The notes: generated from the sequence alone by a model not told the origin. Numbered from the stretch's first letter, positions 54,174-64,000 are shown. The stretch is DNA of 64,000 nucleotides from Brienomyrus brachyistius (GCF_023856365.1 NW_026042450.1:124001-188000); one strand, 5' to 3'. Made by a program: numbers and translations.

Positions 54174-55619
54174 CTAGAACCCACCCTGATATTCCAGGAG
54201 GGAACAGGCTATTTCCAATCGGGCATTTGTCACGAAATCTGAAGTCGTCTGAACTCGACTGATGTCTCCCTCTGAAAGGAGATGTTCAGCAAACTGCAAA
54301 AAAGAATAAACAAGTATATCAATATCACTATAAATTTGTCACAATATGAGTACATATCCTCGACCCTAAACTGAGGTTCAGCATAAATCTTTTCATTTCA
54401 GCATATGCAATACACCATGAAGTGCAATGTTGCTGGTATAGAACTAAAGCTGAAGAAATCAATAGAACAACTACAAATATTTATTTAAAATGTGCTTTTT
54501 GGGTATTTCAAGGTCGCTGTACACAACAACAAATAAATAACACACAGCAATGATAGCTGTGTCATTATTATTCCTTCTGCAAAACCAACACCTGTATACA
54601 ACAAATTATAAACTGGAATAGGTTTAAAAGCATCAATGAAAAGTTTTTAAAACATTTACCTTCAAAATTAAAACGCCGCAACTGCTACCATCTCTCTGCT
54701 TGTTGTGTTGCAGGGTTGCTACTGTCCATGTTGCTCTGTTCTCATCATCCCCTCTCTGTTTCATAAAATTCCTAAAACATAAAGGTCATTACATTCACAT
54801 ATAACAAAGTAAAGACATTATAATTTTTCCAAAAGAAAATATTCAATATACTTGAACTGTGATACCTCCAGTTGCGCAAAATTCTCCTCTCATAGGAGGC
54901 TTCATTTCCAAATGGGTCTATCAGAATGATTTTTTTGAGGGGAATGTCGACAACCTAGAAATATTTTGATGCAATCAAACATACATAATATTAGTTATGA
55001 TATTTTTAATAATATAAAAAATATGTAATTGTAATATTTATTGTTTCACAATGATATAGTGTTCCTAATTCCCACTCACCAAAAGTATCCAATGGGCTCC
55101 AACATTCACGGGGCATGCCCACTTCTCCACCACAGGAAATTTCATCTGTGGTAAGTGGTAAGAGTAAGTTAGTAATACTTAATCATGCAAGATATAAAAT
55201 GTTACACTATGTTATGATTTACCTTCATGAGAGTTCGGAATTTGCCAGTAAACAAAGATGTTGCCACAACTGCACACATCTGGTGTATTGGTTTCTGTAA
55301 AAAATAAATAATCTTGTCTTTTATAGATTGAATATGTAGTTTAAAAATGGACAAATGTTAACTGTTTTCATAATTGATACTTGCCTGTTGTTTCTCCAAA
55401 ATGTAGTGCACATATGCATCAATAACCTGTAGACAACAGGTTTATAGGCAACATGCAAAACTACCGTATTAATATGTTGGACAACTTATTTTCCTTCTCT
55501 TACTTCATCCGAAAGCCACTCATTCCCCTGCAGGGTGCGAAAAGAATGATCATACAGTTTGTATGGGCCAACAACTGCTTCAACTCTCCCAGTGTCCTTT
55601 GCAGCCCAAAGCATCATCA
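54174..55619 (-). CDS. Ulp1-type (C48) cysteine protease, spliced
   Basis: Inferred exons: 55,619-55,504, 55,426-55,385, 55,294-55,223, 55,145-55,080, 54,954-54,866, 54,771-54,660 and 54,293-54,174. They join in frame without a stop until TAG at 54,174. All introns are GT-AG except the second, which has a GC donor in the context CAGGCAAGT. The product from ATG ATG in the first exon would be 204 residues. LQGNEWLSDE and VIDAYVHYIL give the substrate-groove start. VNVGAHWILL carries the catalytic His, LIDPFGN the Asp, and QRDGSSCGVLIL the Gln and Cys. The family cleaves SUMO or similar modifiers. Its role in transposition is unknown. It follows the transposase stop by 74 bp with no GT donor between, so it is either a separate transcript or joined in a way I cannot see. 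Confidence 0.75.
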
Positions 55620-55692
55620 CTAAAAAGCAAATGTAAAACAGTTAGTGTTACAATAAAGAGGTCCATCAGACCAAGTCAAAAGCAAGAAATAT

Positions 55693-58469
55693 CTAAAGAA
55701 TTGGATCAGTGGGTTGTGTAGTGGGTTGTGAGCTCCTTCTGTATGGCTTCAGGTGGCTGATGTTATATTTGTTTCTCAATATTGCTCCTTCGCGATTTTT
55801 TAGTGTTACAATTTTCCCACTGATTGTCTCTATAGTGTATGGTCCAGAGAAATCAGGTTCCATTCTGCCACCCTTCCTTCCATATTTTCTTATGTTGGCC
55901 AAAAGAACTTCATCTCCAACTTTGTACACAACATTTTTGTATTTCTTTTGCACCCTTTTCACATAAGCTGCCTGTTGCTTTTCCTGTGATTTCTTTATAT
56001 TTTCTTCTGTGGTAGCTTTAATGCCCTCCATTGTTTTGTTTTTCAACTGTTTGAACTCACCGTAACTTGCTTCATCAGGGAGGATGATTGTGGAAAGCTA
56101 ACAAGTAAGATCACAATGGCAAGACAGAAATCACAATTTATGATTAACATTTTCCCTGTCCTGCATGGCCTTAACATGAAGTGAAACAAAACAGGTTGAA
56201 AAGTCATACAAATTATAACAATTGTGCACAGGGAGAACAAACTCCCCAAAGAAAGGTCCCATTCAAACGGATTTGAAACCAGGACCTTATTGCTGTGAGG
56301 CAACAGTGCCAACCGCTAACCCATCGTGCTGCCCCTAAATGTAAACAATTTAAGAAATAAAAAGGTGAAAACATCTACACCCCCTGTATGTACATAGAAA
56401 GCTGTGGAAAACTTTCAAGACATAGTTCTACCACAGGACAGTTTGCAAAAACAGCACAAACATCTGCATTGAAACTACAAGACCTTATATTTGATTATAA
56501 AATAGATATATAAAAAACGGAACATGTCGTAGCTGTTTTCAGAAGCAATTGCCATGGCTGTTCAAGCCCCAATTCATTAGCTTGCAATCACCTTGTCACA
56601 AGAAACTATGCTAAACTATGTCAAGATATGAGTAATTGTACTTACTGGCAATTCAATGGGAACCTGTGAAGGAAACACTGCCTCTCTTCCGTACATAAGC
56701 AGAAATGGTGAATGTTTAGTGGTTGTATGGACCTTTGACCTTAAAGAAAATAATGTTGCATCCAGATAGATGTCCCAGTCATTCTGCTGGTTGTTAACCA
56801 GTTTCTTCAGAGCTCTTAACAGATAATTTAAAATAAAAAAATAATAAAATTAGTAAATATAACAAATCTGGTCACAACACACAAAAAATAAAACATCCAA
56901 AAAAAATAAAACACCAACCGTTTTATATTGTCGTTTGTTTTTTCATCCAGTCCATTTGTTTGTGGATGGTAGGCTGCAGTTACACTTCTCTCAATGTGCA
57001 ACATCTCATACAGGCTGCGGTTGAGCTTTAAAAGAAAAACAAAGTTATTAAATACTAAATAAATAAATTTGTAAATAAACAAAGAAAGAAATTCATTACT
57101 TCATTACTTCATTGACAAATTCTCTTCCTTGATCTGACAGAATTCTTTTCGGACATCCGTGTCTGTAAATCATGGAACAGAGATGCCTTCCAACTTCAGT
57201 TGCAGACTTTCCTTTCAAAGGAAATGCTTCAACCCATTTAGAGAAGTAATCTGTCGCTGTAAGGATATACTGGTAGCCATCAGTGGTTTTAGGCAATGGT
57301 CCAGTGAAATCTATTCCAACCAGCTCCCACACAGCAGACACCTATAACAAAAACACACTATGTTTGTGTGTATTTACTCTTGGGGTAAATACTAGTAAAT
57401 ACAATTTGAAATTTGTAAAAGTACATGTAGAGATTGGAGTATGAACTGTATATACATACTGCATGCATTTATTTATAGCCATTTAGCATCTTAATGTCTC
57501 TAAAAAAAATTTATGGATTACCTTAATACACTCCAGTGTCTGTACAGCTGTCAAAGGCCTCCCTACCTTTTGGCACTCATCACATTCCAAGATCTAAAGG
57601 ATATAAAAACATTTCATGCCTGTAGAGTCTTCACATTCATTTGAAGAAAATACATCAACTCATACATACCCAGTTTTCAATGTCCACTGACATGCCATAC
57701 CAGTAGAATCTGGAACATATGGCATTCCGTGTCTTGTTGATCCCGGTGTGCCCTCCCAAAGGTGATGAATGGAACTCACTGAAGATTGACCTGGCCTCCT
57801 CTTTTGTTTTGATCACTCTCCTTGTTCCATATTGAAGTTCTCCATCTAGGTTTGCACAGTAACATTGGTTATAGGGACATGGTTAAAACGGGGGCAAGGG
57901 GTTCACGACTGCAGGTTCAATTCCCCACCTGGGGCTCTGTGTGCAGAGTTTGCATGTTGTCCCTGTGTTTGGTGGGTTTACTCAAAGTGCTATGGTTTTC
58001 TCCTATAGTCACATGCATTGTAGCCTGACTGGTGGCCAAACTGATAATAGTGTGTGAATGTGAGTGTAATTGTGCCCTGTGATGGATTGTACCATTGTAC
58101 CCAGCCCTGTTTTCCCTGGGATGGGCCCCTGGTTCCCCTGACCCCTGAGGAATGAGTTCTCCATCTACATAAAGAACATTAAAAAAAACATAATATTGGC
58201 TATTATTAAAAATATTCAATTGTTTGACTAATTCTGTAGCTGATGTGCATGTTACAAGTAATTTCTTGTTTTTGTTTTGTAATGGTTTGACATATAGTGC
58301 TATATATTACTTTTATTAAAAAAAAGTAATTAGTAAAAAAAACAAACATACCCTTTAGAGTAAATTTTGAGGCATATCTTCTTAAATTTTGCTTTTGTGC
58401 TTTCTCGAATCCAGATGGGTATGATCCCACAGAAAGAAAATCATAAATCTCTGTCCATTTATTCTCCAT
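55693..58469 (-). CDS. integrase-type transposase, spliced
   Basis: Inferred exons: 58,469-58,352, 57,845-57,670, 57,593-57,522, 57,341-57,108, 57,025-56,919, 56,814-56,646 and 56,097-55,693. They total 1,281 nt, giving 426 residues and a stop. All have GT donors and AG acceptors, and codons split by introns are restored correctly. An HHCC finger spans exons 2-3 (FHSSPLGGH, then LECDEC). The catalytic core has Asp133 (GIDFTGP), Asp192 (LSDQGREF) and Glu228 (NGLDEKTND), with 35 residues between the last two. The last exon carries a GPY/F module (FSGPYTIETISG) and a basic end. It cuts and joins transposon ends. The ATG at 58,469 follows TTCTTTATAG, so an untranslated first exon is likely. A SINE sits on the acceptor of exon 2. 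Confidence 0.8.
56222..56334 (-). mobile_element. SINE head fragment in a transposase intron
   Basis: Minus-orientation 5' part of a tRNA-derived SINE (GCAACAGTGCCAACCGCTAA, then CATCGTGCTGCCCC) inside the intron between exons 6 and 7 of the transposase. Diverged from the main type. Confidence 0.6.
57836..58167 (+). mobile_element. SINE inserted at a transposase splice acceptor
   Basis: The insert 57,849-58,154 has a B-box GGTTCAATTCC and the AGTTTGCATGTT block of fish SINEs. A perfect 13-bp duplication AGTTCTCCATCTA lies at 57,836-57,848 and 58,155-58,167. The duplicated bases include the acceptor TAG and the first nine bases of exon 2, so two acceptors now exist, one on each side of the SINE. 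Confidence 0.85.
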
Positions 58470-59108
58470 TTCTATAAAGAAAAAAGATGAATTAGTGATA
58501 ATGAAAAAAAAAATCAATGGGCAATTTAGCAATAAATACAAACTAATCTGAGTGTCCACAAAGTAAAAAAATTGTCATGACCATTAAAATTAAGTTTTAC
58601 TTAACCTTCCTATTATCTACAGAATCATATGAACACTTAAGGATCATTTGATTGTCTTTGGTGCATTGATTTTTAGAGTCTAGGTGTTTTCGCTGCCATG
58701 AAAACTAGTTAGGTAGCTAGTTCAATTGTTAGTAATTATTTGTGTAGCGAAAACAATATAAAATAAATCCACACAAACGGTAAAAATGTGTACGACGTGT
58801 ACGACTAGGACAAGCTACTACAGGTTAGCATAAAAAATAACGTTATACATGTGTTCTGTCTTAAAATATACTAATAGTATATTCATAAACTGTTACAGTT
58901 AACATACAATCAAAGTTAACATAAAATCACTCAAACAAGAAAACGTTACCATAAAATCTGACAAACAAGAAAAAATAAATATATATCTTTATATACTCAC
59001 CGCAGGTAACGTTAACCACAAGAGCAGCACGGATTTATGGGCGTTCCGCAAAAGTGGAAAAATATTCAGAAGCACATGCGCGGTGAGCGTAAGTAGGACG
59101 GATTCACG

Positions 59109-59130
59109 GGTAGGATGAATTTATAGAACA
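59109..59130 (-). repeat. right terminal inverted repeat of the Ginger1-type element
   Basis: Complement reads TGTTCTATAAATTCATCC plus TACC, followed outward by CCGG. See the left terminus for the comparison. Confidence 0.85.
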
Positions 59131-59134
59131 CCGG

Positions 59135-59550
59135 CTTCGTCTGTGCACTTACATGAGGATAACAAGACGCATGCGCGACGTGCAGTGCTACCAGAAATTG
59201 GGGTGGCAGTATGGTCACGTTTTGTCACGGAACATTGTCTTTACTAACGGTACAGATAGTATTAAAGTAGCATCTGATTTTTTTAGGAATGAGTGTCCAG
59301 AAGACCTGTATATTTTCACAGACAAGAAAAAAATATTCCGATCACTATTGTGTCCTTCTTTGTACAGCGTCTTCAAAATTTAATGGCAGTATAAGTTTCT
59401 AAGAAAGCAGTGTCATGCGTACAAGGTACAATGAAATTCTAACCTGAAATTCTTACTTGCCTACTTTCATAAGCAGCATTATTTTTCATACAGTTCCATC
59501 CATCCATCGATTTTTCTGGCACTTATCTAATATATAACATATAATCTATT
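59135..59550. other. intergenic DNA, no gene recognised
   Basis: One short open frame without a recognisable domain. Confidence 0.35.
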
Positions 59551-59571
59551 TGTGTGTGTGTGTGTGTGCGG

Positions 59572-59611
<40 letters not shown>
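59551..59611. repeat. (TG)n then (TA)n microsatellite
   Basis: TGTGTG run followed by about 19 TA dinucleotides, ending at the SINE tail. Confidence 0.9.
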
Positions 59612-59613
<2 letters not shown>

Positions 59614-59880
59614 ATCCATCCATTTTCCAAACCGCTTATCCTACTGGGTCGTGGGGGGTCCGGAGCCTATCCCGGAAGCAATGGGCACGAGGCAGGGAAC
59701 AACCCAGGATGGGGGGCCAGCCCATCACAGGGCACACTCACACACCATTCACTCACACATGCACACCTATGGGCAATTTAGTAACTCTAATTAGCCTCAG
59801 CATGTCTTTGGACTGTGGGGGCAAACTGGAGTACCCGGAGGAAACCCCACGACGACATAGGTAGAACATGCAATCTTTGT
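59612..59880 (-). mobile_element. 5'-truncated SINE
   Basis: Main-type SINE in minus orientation from the CCATCC tail to the CACGACGACATAG block. The tRNA head is missing. Confidence 0.8.
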
Positions 59881-60210
59881 CATCGTCTACTGGATATAAA
59901 ATATCTTCCAACGGGATATTAAACAGTTCAATCTTGAGAAATAAATTAGCTATTTTAAACATAGAATAATTAACTGACTTACACTGGAACAGACCCAATA
60001 CAGAAAAAAGTATTGCAATAATAACATGATGTAGCAAAATTTGTCAGAAGGTTTAGTAGTGACTTGGGCTCAAATCGGAAGAGATGAAGAAAAGAAAATT
60101 ATAAATGAGATTTACTGCTTTAACCTGCAAACCAGTCATTCGTCTTACTGATACAGAAAATAATGTAGGAGGTGCCTTACAGAATAAATTGTATGATTAT
60201 ATATAAACAT
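59881..60210. other. AT-rich intergenic DNA
   Basis: Nothing recognised. Confidence 0.3.
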
Positions 60211-60306
60211 AAGGCAGAAGGAGCCTTTGTTAGATTGTGGCAAAAATGGCTTGAACAAGGTGAGCAGAACTCAGCCTATTTCTTTAGGCTAGAAAGTCAG
60301 CAAGCC
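60211..60306 (+). pseudogene. L1/Tx1-type LINE ORF2 fragment
   Basis: About 32 codons read KAEGAFVRLWQKWLEQGEQN, then SAYFFRLESQQ. This matches the conserved R.RWLEEGEKNS.YFF.LE block between endonuclease and RT of L1/Tx1-like elements. No other part of the element is visible. Confidence 0.55.
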
Positions 60307-61399
60307 TATCATCAAGCTAATCATGACTATGTATAGTTATTGCAGTCACTGGATGATTAAATAAAACCAGACAGTAGTAAAACTGCATATAGTTCACAGT
60401 ACATGGTAAACAAAACAAGTCGGCTTGCAGCTCTAATCAAAGCGTGTTCTTCAGAGTGCCGTCTTGACTCCTTCGTCCTTGTACAACATTTAATGCCACA
60501 ACCTCATACTAACAAGTGAGACTGGAAACGAAGGAACCGACCAAGATGGTTTTCTCGCACTGCCCCCTGGTGGACATGACCTTCAATCCTCCAGATAGAT
60601 GTAAACTACGCACGCAAGTGTAGTCGTGTCGTGTGAAGTCATGGCCCTAAAGCACAGACTTAGGAGATGTTCAGTGTCACAGCCAGTTTGGGTAAGACTG
60701 CAGGTGCCGTCTTAGGACAATATTAATGAATCTGAAAAAAAGTACAGTCAGCGAATAGACAAAAAGGGCAAATGTGAGGGAAGGAAGCCCCCCCCCCCCC
60801 CCGGACCTCACTGCTCATAGACAGCTCACACAAGATAAGGATGCAGATAAAAGGTTTTGATGAGCTGTTACTGAGTGATACCAAACGTTCCTGCTACCCA
60901 AACAAAGCGAGGGCAGTTTCCCAGCTTTCAGCATTACAGTGCATGATGACACCTAGGACAGGCTGGGCTCTTACCCCACCGCCCGCCGCTTACTTGGTTT
61001 GGATCCCCTGCTGTAGCTACAGCCCACACTAGGCAGTGAGGAGCAGCCCCAGTGTCAGCCATTCCTGCTCTGACTGACTTCAGGGGGAACAAAGTGCATC
61101 AAAGCCCACAGCTACTCTCTCTCATCTGACTCCAGTTGTGTGTCACCTACACACTGGGTCAGACAATGTGTTTAATACATTAAACTGATCTTTACTGAAT
61201 ATCAGGTCTGTGGCTGGAAAATCAGTATTAATGACTGATTGTATTATCAGGATAAACCTTGATTTTTATGCTTTAAACTGAAATGGGGTCAAATGAAAAC
61301 TATGCAGCAGCCCTGATCAAACCAGCTACTCCTACCTGCCCTTTATCAGTGAGACTAGAGCACTTAGGGAAGGAGGTGGAGCCGCCGCCTTATTTAATG
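60307..61399. other. intergenic DNA, no gene recognised
   Basis: Poly(C) run at 60,789-60,802. Short frames only. Confidence 0.35.
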
Positions 61400-61800
61400 G
61401 GTTTGAATAATTTTTACAAGTCAGGCACTACTTTCTGTCAGAAGGGTAATTATGAATCTGAATGAACAGAAATTACATGTGGAGTTCCTCAAGGGTCCGT
61501 TATTGGCAGTGGGCAGTGGTGGCTTAATGGTTGTTGGATTGAATCCCCGACCAGCAAGGCACTGCTGAGGGACCCTAAGCAAAGCACTGTTCTCTGGGCA
61601 CTGAATTAGCTGCCCCTTGCTATGTCACGATGTCACATATGGGTTAAATGCAGAGGACACATTTCGGTGTTGTGCACTGTGTGCTGTGGTGTGTCAACAC
61701 TGATCACCAATTAGAATTATAATCCTCACTGAGCCTCTTTGTTCAACATCTACATGCTTCCATTTGCTCAGATTACGGAACATTATAAAATCTCTGTAAC
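61400..61800 (+). pseudogene. CR1/L2/Rex1-type RT fragment split by a SINE
   Basis: 61,464-61,502 encodes ITCGVPQGSVIG, the QG motif of a LINE RT. After a SINE, 61,733-61,790 continues with SLFNIYMLPFAQITEHYKIS, the next conserved RT block. Upstream, FCQKGNYESE fits the stretch before the motif. Decayed: a stop precedes ITCG. Confidence 0.65.
61504..61730 (+). mobile_element. third SINE type, inserted in the LINE fragment
   Basis: tRNA-like head with TGGTGGCTTAATGG and GGATTGAATCC, a middle with CCCTAAGCAAAGCACTG, and a tail with CAGAGGACACATTTCGG and GTGTGCTGTG. This is another common fish SINE layout. It separates two adjacent RT motifs. Confidence 0.65.
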
Positions 61801-61829
61801 ACTTAAGGCCATGTTGTTAGTAATTTAAA

Positions 61830-62130
61830 AAAAAATCACAACAAATAATAATCCATTGTTATGCATTATAATCATGGCTTTAAATATTTATCAAAAGGCA
61901 TAACACATTATAGGCATGCTTATTATGCATAATGAATGATGTATGAAGCTCTCTTTAGTGCACTATAAATACCTTCATAATGCATTATAATGATCGGTAT
62001 AAGCATTAAGGATGCTTTGTATTGCATTATGAAGGTATCTATAGTGCCTTATAGTTGAGTGTGTCATAAAGCATTCATAAAGCATTATAATTGTGGATAT
62101 AATGTGTTATGCTTTTTTATAAATATTTAT
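61830..62130. repeat. palindromic CATAACACATTATA-type repeat, second copy
   Basis: Same block order as 8,480-8,690, longer and better preserved, with GGCATAACACATTATAGGC near 61,897 and inverted TATAATGTGTTATGC near 62,098. Confidence 0.5.
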
Positions 62131-62602
62131 AGCTGTGTTTAGAATGCTTTATGAGTGCAGTATAATTAAGCAATGACATATGAGAAGATACTTTGATATA
62201 TCATGGCTGTGATTCGGTCAAAGGCACAAGGCTATAAGCCACCACAAAAAAAAAAAATAGTTCTCATAACATCAGTGCAAGTGGGAGGGGCCATCGTGTC
62301 CAAACCGTCCGCATACCTGGATAATTCAGTCAATCACCAATATAGTTTTGTCTAATATTTCCGGTGCCAGCAGTAAAACAACTAGCCAGCTTATTATCGG
62401 AGTAACTTTGCATTGTAAATGAAAACCATGCCACAGGTCTGATAAATAAAATATTATGGCACTTGAGTGGCGAAGAGATCATGAGGCAGATTGCAAAGTT
62501 CAGTTATTGGCATCTTTAATAGTGCGACTGTTAAAAGGACAGTTGGCAGCTTATAAAACTTATTCTGGAACAGAAAAGAATAAATCCAACAAAACGGAAT
62601 AC

Positions 62603-62900
62603 ATATGTGTGATGCCCGGCCCGTCCGCTCCTCGTGTGTGCTACGCCCCCTGATTACCCACGTGTTCTTTCCCGATTGTACCCAGCTGTGTCCGATTATT
62701 TTCAATCAGTCCTGTGTATTTCAGTCCGTGTCTTACCTGAGTCCTTTGTCTGTCATTGATATTAGTTGGCGTTTCATGTCTCCTGCTCCCTGTTTATTTA
62801 TTAAATCCCTGGTTTACCCCGACTTCCGCCTGTCCGCCTGCTTCCTGCCCGTTCGCCTCGCACGATCGCCGTTCCGTCCGGCTTTGAACGTGACAATATG
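62603..62900 (+). mobile_element. LTR-like element, fourth copy, perfect 5-bp duplication
   Basis: The element 62,608-62,895 (288 bp) begins TGTGATGCCCGG and ends AACGTGACA. ATATG is duplicated exactly at 62,603-62,607 and 62,896-62,900. TTTATTAAATCCC near 62,796 could be a poly(A) signal region. It has the opposite orientation to the other three copies. Confidence 0.75.
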
Positions 62901-62990
62901 AACCTTTACTGTCACTGTCACCTATGTTCATTTTCTAAACTGGTGGAAACACAGGCAGGTTCTGAAAAGGTATCAAGTGACAACCAGCCA

Positions 62991-64000
62991 GTGTTGTGCA
63001 TGAACGAGTTCAAAAGAACGCGTTCATTGAATACGTTCATATTTCAGTGAACTTTGAACTGAACGCAACTTATTAGTAAATCTAACTTGAACGTGAATTT
63101 TATGTGTGATGAACGGCGTAGACGTCGTTCACTGTTAGAATGCAATTAAACATCGGGATTTATTTTCACCTGATATGTCGAGTGACAAGGTCGGCTCACA
63201 CATTTAAACAGCATGTTGCGTTGTCACTCAAGCACTAGCGAAGGGCTCCTCCGCTCGAAAAATAAAATGCTCAGGCTGACTCTCGCTCAGTGCTTGTGTG
63301 CAGTGCATCTTGGGTAACGTAGTGTAAAGCCAAGGACAGTCGAATCTAATGTCTTTAGCTTCACACTACGTTTCCCATAATGCACACACACACACTTCTC
63401 AAAGGGCACAGCCTTGGCAACGCATGAGCGCGAAGCAAACTGCTGCAGCAGTAACCATGGCAAGCGCAGAGGAGGAAAGCTCAACCACCAGTGGAGCTGG
63501 CACAGAAAACACGGATGATGCTGGCTGTAACTTTGACAATTTACGGGCATTTTACACACTGTCTCACAGAGACTCTGACGGTAAAAACCTAACCTTTCTG
63601 TGCAAGCTTTGTCCACCTGCGCTGAAAAAACAAGTTAGAACATCAATGACCTCATTTTCCAATTTGAAAAGACACGTTGAGTTGAAGCATTCGTCCAGCG
63701 TGAAAGCATATATGCAAGCCCTTCAAGGTCATAGAGGGAAGGGCAAAACCCCCAGCCAAAGTCCCCAAACGACTCAAGTCACACTGCCTGCTTCCTTCAG
63801 GGGTATAATCTCCCAGCAACAGGTAGACAGATTAATAATAGACTACATTGTTGGAGATTTACAGCCACTGAGTAAGGTTGAAAAACCCTCCTTCATAAAA
63901 CTAGTAACTGGTTTGCAACCAGGCAGACATGTGCCCTCAAGAAGACAGGTGCAGGGACTACTGAATAAGGAATTCATTGAGGTTATCAGTAATTTAAAAG
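62991..64000 (+). mobile_element. hAT transposon, left part
   Basis: A hAT-style terminus CAGTGTTGTGCATGAACG starts near 62,991. Subterminal GAACG/CGTTC words recur several times. A transposase frame starts at 63,457 and continues past the window. The right end is outside. Confidence 0.6.
63457..64000 (+). CDS. hAT transposase with BED finger, N-terminal part
   Basis: The ATG in ACCATGG context at 63,457 opens a frame that runs without a stop to the window end (181 codons). After an acidic, Ser/Thr-rich start, residues ~50-85 form a BED-type finger: FLCKLCPPALKK supplies Cys-x2-Cys and SNLKRHVELKH supplies His-x4-His. The region beyond (SQQQVDRLIIDYIVGDLQPL, then PSRRQVQGLL) matches the segment before the catalytic domain in hAT proteins, where the dimer-forming and RNase H-like parts would follow outside the window. 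No break is seen so far, so the copy could be intact or young. A domesticated BED gene is less likely because the terminus lies close upstream. Confidence 0.75.
   Translation, partial: MASAEEESSTTSGAGTENTDDAGCNFDNLRAFYTLSHRDSDGKNLTFLCKLCPPALKKQVRTSMTSFSNLKRHVELKHSSSVKAYMQALQGHRGKGKTPSQSPQTTQVTLPASFRGIISQQQVDRLIIDYIVGDLQPLSKVEKPSFIKLVTGLQPGRHVPSRRQVQGLLNKEFIEVISNLK

Larger units (their letters stand above)
53050..59134 (-). mobile_element. Ginger1-type DNA transposon with integrase and Ulp1 genes
   Basis: The element 53,054-59,130 (6,077 bp) is flanked by CCGG at 53,050-53,053 and 59,131-59,134, a 4-bp duplication. Terminal inverted repeats of 22 bp begin TGTTCTA and share ATTCATCCTACC, with four mismatches in between. 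On the minus strand lie a spliced integrase-type transposase (58,469-55,693) and a spliced Ulp1-type protease (55,619-54,174). A 57-bp tandem array sits near the left end. Integrase-like transposase, GPY/F module, TGT...ACA ends and 4-bp duplication are the features I know from the Ginger superfamily. A SINE at 57,849-58,154 and a SINE piece at 56,222-56,334 entered later. Confidence 0.85.

Overview
This window looks like repeat-dense DNA from a bony fish, probably a teleost. The evidence is a high-copy tRNA-derived SINE whose 3' end is the TGGATGGATGG/CCATCCATCC tail common in fish, a Gmr1-type Ty3 element, a REL-endonuclease LINE, Tc1/mariner and hAT elements, and eukaryotic introns. It contains no prokaryotic gene, tRNA gene or CRISPR array. 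Host coding content that I can defend is small: two related tryptophan-repeat exons (8.8-9.9 kb minus, 30.9-31.7 kb plus), one CD300/pIgR-like Ig V exon (35.2 kb) and one PRY-domain remnant (51.9 kb, minus).

Layout. 0-25 kb: AT-rich intergenic DNA with hAT and Tc1-type non-autonomous elements, SINEs, a 25-bp minisatellite, a large fold-back element at 18.5 kb, an LTR-like element at 19.3 kb and a rearranged Tc1 at 24.4-25.4 kb. 26-38.6 kb: two copies of a ~1.4 kb unit 10 kb apart. One copy is bounded inside a SINE, which suggests SINE-mediated duplication. Between them lie a Tigger-like element, a poly(A)-tailed retroposon and the host exons. 38.6-51.1 kb: a train of retroelements head to tail, namely a deleted class I endogenous retrovirus, a nearly complete Gmr1 element with integrase before reverse transcriptase, a frameshifted R4/Dong-type LINE and a Tc1-type MITE.

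The most notable object is at 53,054-59,130: a 6.1 kb DNA transposon that I assign to the Ginger1 group. It has 22-bp inverted termini beginning TGT, a CCGG target duplication, and an eight-unit 57-bp tandem array carrying the terminal motif. On the minus strand it has a seven-exon integrase-type transposase (426 codons, D-D-35-E triad, HHCC finger and GPY/F module all present), followed by a seven-exon Ulp1-type cysteine protease with His, Asp, Gln and Cys in place. Every reading frame stays open across the inferred splices. A SINE has landed exactly on one splice acceptor and may have silenced this copy.

The right edge holds LINE fragments, another SINE, another LTR-like element with a perfect 5-bp duplication, and the beginning of an hAT transposon whose BED-finger transposase runs off the window. 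All coordinates and intron boundaries were read by eye. Family names rest on motif recognition, not on database searches.
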